Below, one piece after another: positions 63,832-64,000 of a stretch of 64,000 nucleotides of DNA. Source of the stretch: Pedobacter nanyangensis (GTDB taxonomy: Bacteria > Bacteroidota > Bacteroidia > Sphingobacteriales > Sphingobacteriaceae); contig NZ_QMHO01000004.1 in NCBI RefSeq assembly GCF_003313505.1, forward strand, positions 285,813 through 349,812, written 5' to 3'. The notes below the pieces were generated by a model that was not told where the DNA came from, made no database searches, and worked only from the letters and a program-made list of their open reading frames with translations. Made by a program: the position numbers and the translations under genes. Numbering within the stretch: position 1 is the stretch's first letter; the number at the start of each line of letters is the position of its first letter.

Positions 63832-63999
63832 TTACTGGACCGTAGGCCTATTTAGCACATAGGCATATGGACTGTGCCTTTCGTATCTTTCTGCTTTAGA
63901 GTCAACAACGTTCCACCTTCCCACAACCTGATCATAGAACTTGGCGCCGTAATCATACTGTTCCAGTTCCTCCTGCAGCTCCTTGCCATTGTAAAGGTA
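63832..63999 (-). CDS. 3' end of an RHS-repeat-associated core protein
   Basis: The minus strand is open to the right edge and reads [20 protein letters not shown], then [17 protein letters not shown], ending [11 protein letters not shown] and stop, 55 residues in view. This is the RHS core box (YDYGARFYDPxxGRW). In full-length members the core is followed by NNP.RFIDPDG and a variable toxin tip; here the frame stops straight after YAYVLNRPT, and D-P has become D-S, so the tip is missing. The rest of the gene lies beyond the window. Confidence 0.85.
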   Translation of the reverse strand, partial: YLYNGKELQEELEQYDYGAKFYDQVVGRWNVVDSKAERYERHSPYAYVLNRPTVQ

Positions 64000-64000
64000 T

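Noticed and set aside
1..64000. CRISPR arrays, rRNA and tRNA genes
   Set aside because: Read for regular spaced repeats and conserved RNA arms on both strands; none was found.

Overview
The window reads as a piece of a Bacteroidota chromosome, most likely a Sphingobacteriaceae-type genus such as Pedobacter or a relative. The signs are a SusC/SusD pair run by a FecR anti-sigma and an ECF sigma factor, proteins with type IX secretion (T9SS) C-terminal sorting domains, Bacteroidota-type lipoprotein signal peptides, promoters of the TAnnTTTG kind, and a mobilization module with a BfmA/BtgA protein. No rRNA, tRNA or CRISPR array was found.

Layout. (1) 1-9.4 kb: the end of a probable beta-propeller protein, a small secreted protein, then a minus-strand nutrient-uptake locus: sigma factor, FecR, SusC, SusD and a TlpA-like thioredoxin protein. 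(2) 9.4-11 kb: a degraded gap with no convincing gene. (3) 11-20.2 kb: a giant secreted metalloprotease-like T9SS protein and two tandem T9SS paralogues. The junction between the paralogues carries a copied 3' end of the giant gene. (4) 20.7-33.8 kb: ten collinear genes with no gap above 13 nt: SIR2, HerA-type ATPase, two KTSC-type small proteins, an OLD-like ATPase/TOPRIM protein, a PD-(D/E)XK-like nuclease, and a complete Wadjet type I set (JetA, JetB, JetC, JetD). This is the most interesting part of the window: SIR2-HerA, an OLD-type module and Wadjet appear to share one transcript.

(5) 34.0-55.15 kb: a candidate integrative mobilizable element bounded by two identical 15-bp repeats (CCCAGCGGGATCACA). 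It holds a tyrosine integrase, a zeta-toxin-like kinase with a possible partner, a relaxase-like protein, BfmA/BtgA, an excisionase-like HTH protein and no conjugation machinery. Its cargo is a Crp-controlled sulfur module (TauE, persulfide dioxygenase/rhodanese, two YeeE-type transporters), an ArsR-controlled arsenic/chromate module (DUF6428, DoxX, ChrA, arsenate-reductase-like, ACR3), and a PAS-LuxR regulator beside four exported proteins of unknown function. A small lipoprotein gene near the right end is broken by a one-base change in a poly-A tract.

(6) 55.2-64 kb: ordinary chromosomal genes: a DUF5367-like membrane protein, a membrane-anchored AraC regulator, a lipoprotein, an SNF2-family helicase with a SWIM finger, a META-domain lipoprotein, a PhzF isomerase and a SigZ-like sigma factor. 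An orphan cluster of 23-bp repeats resembling an IS21 end lies before phzF, and the end of an RHS-repeat protein runs off the right edge.

How the genes work together: the sigma/FecR/SusCD/TlpA block is a self-regulating uptake system. The ten-gene operon is probably a layered anti-phage and anti-plasmid island. The mobilizable element adds resistance to reactive sulfur, arsenic and possibly chromate, each module with recognisable operator repeats.
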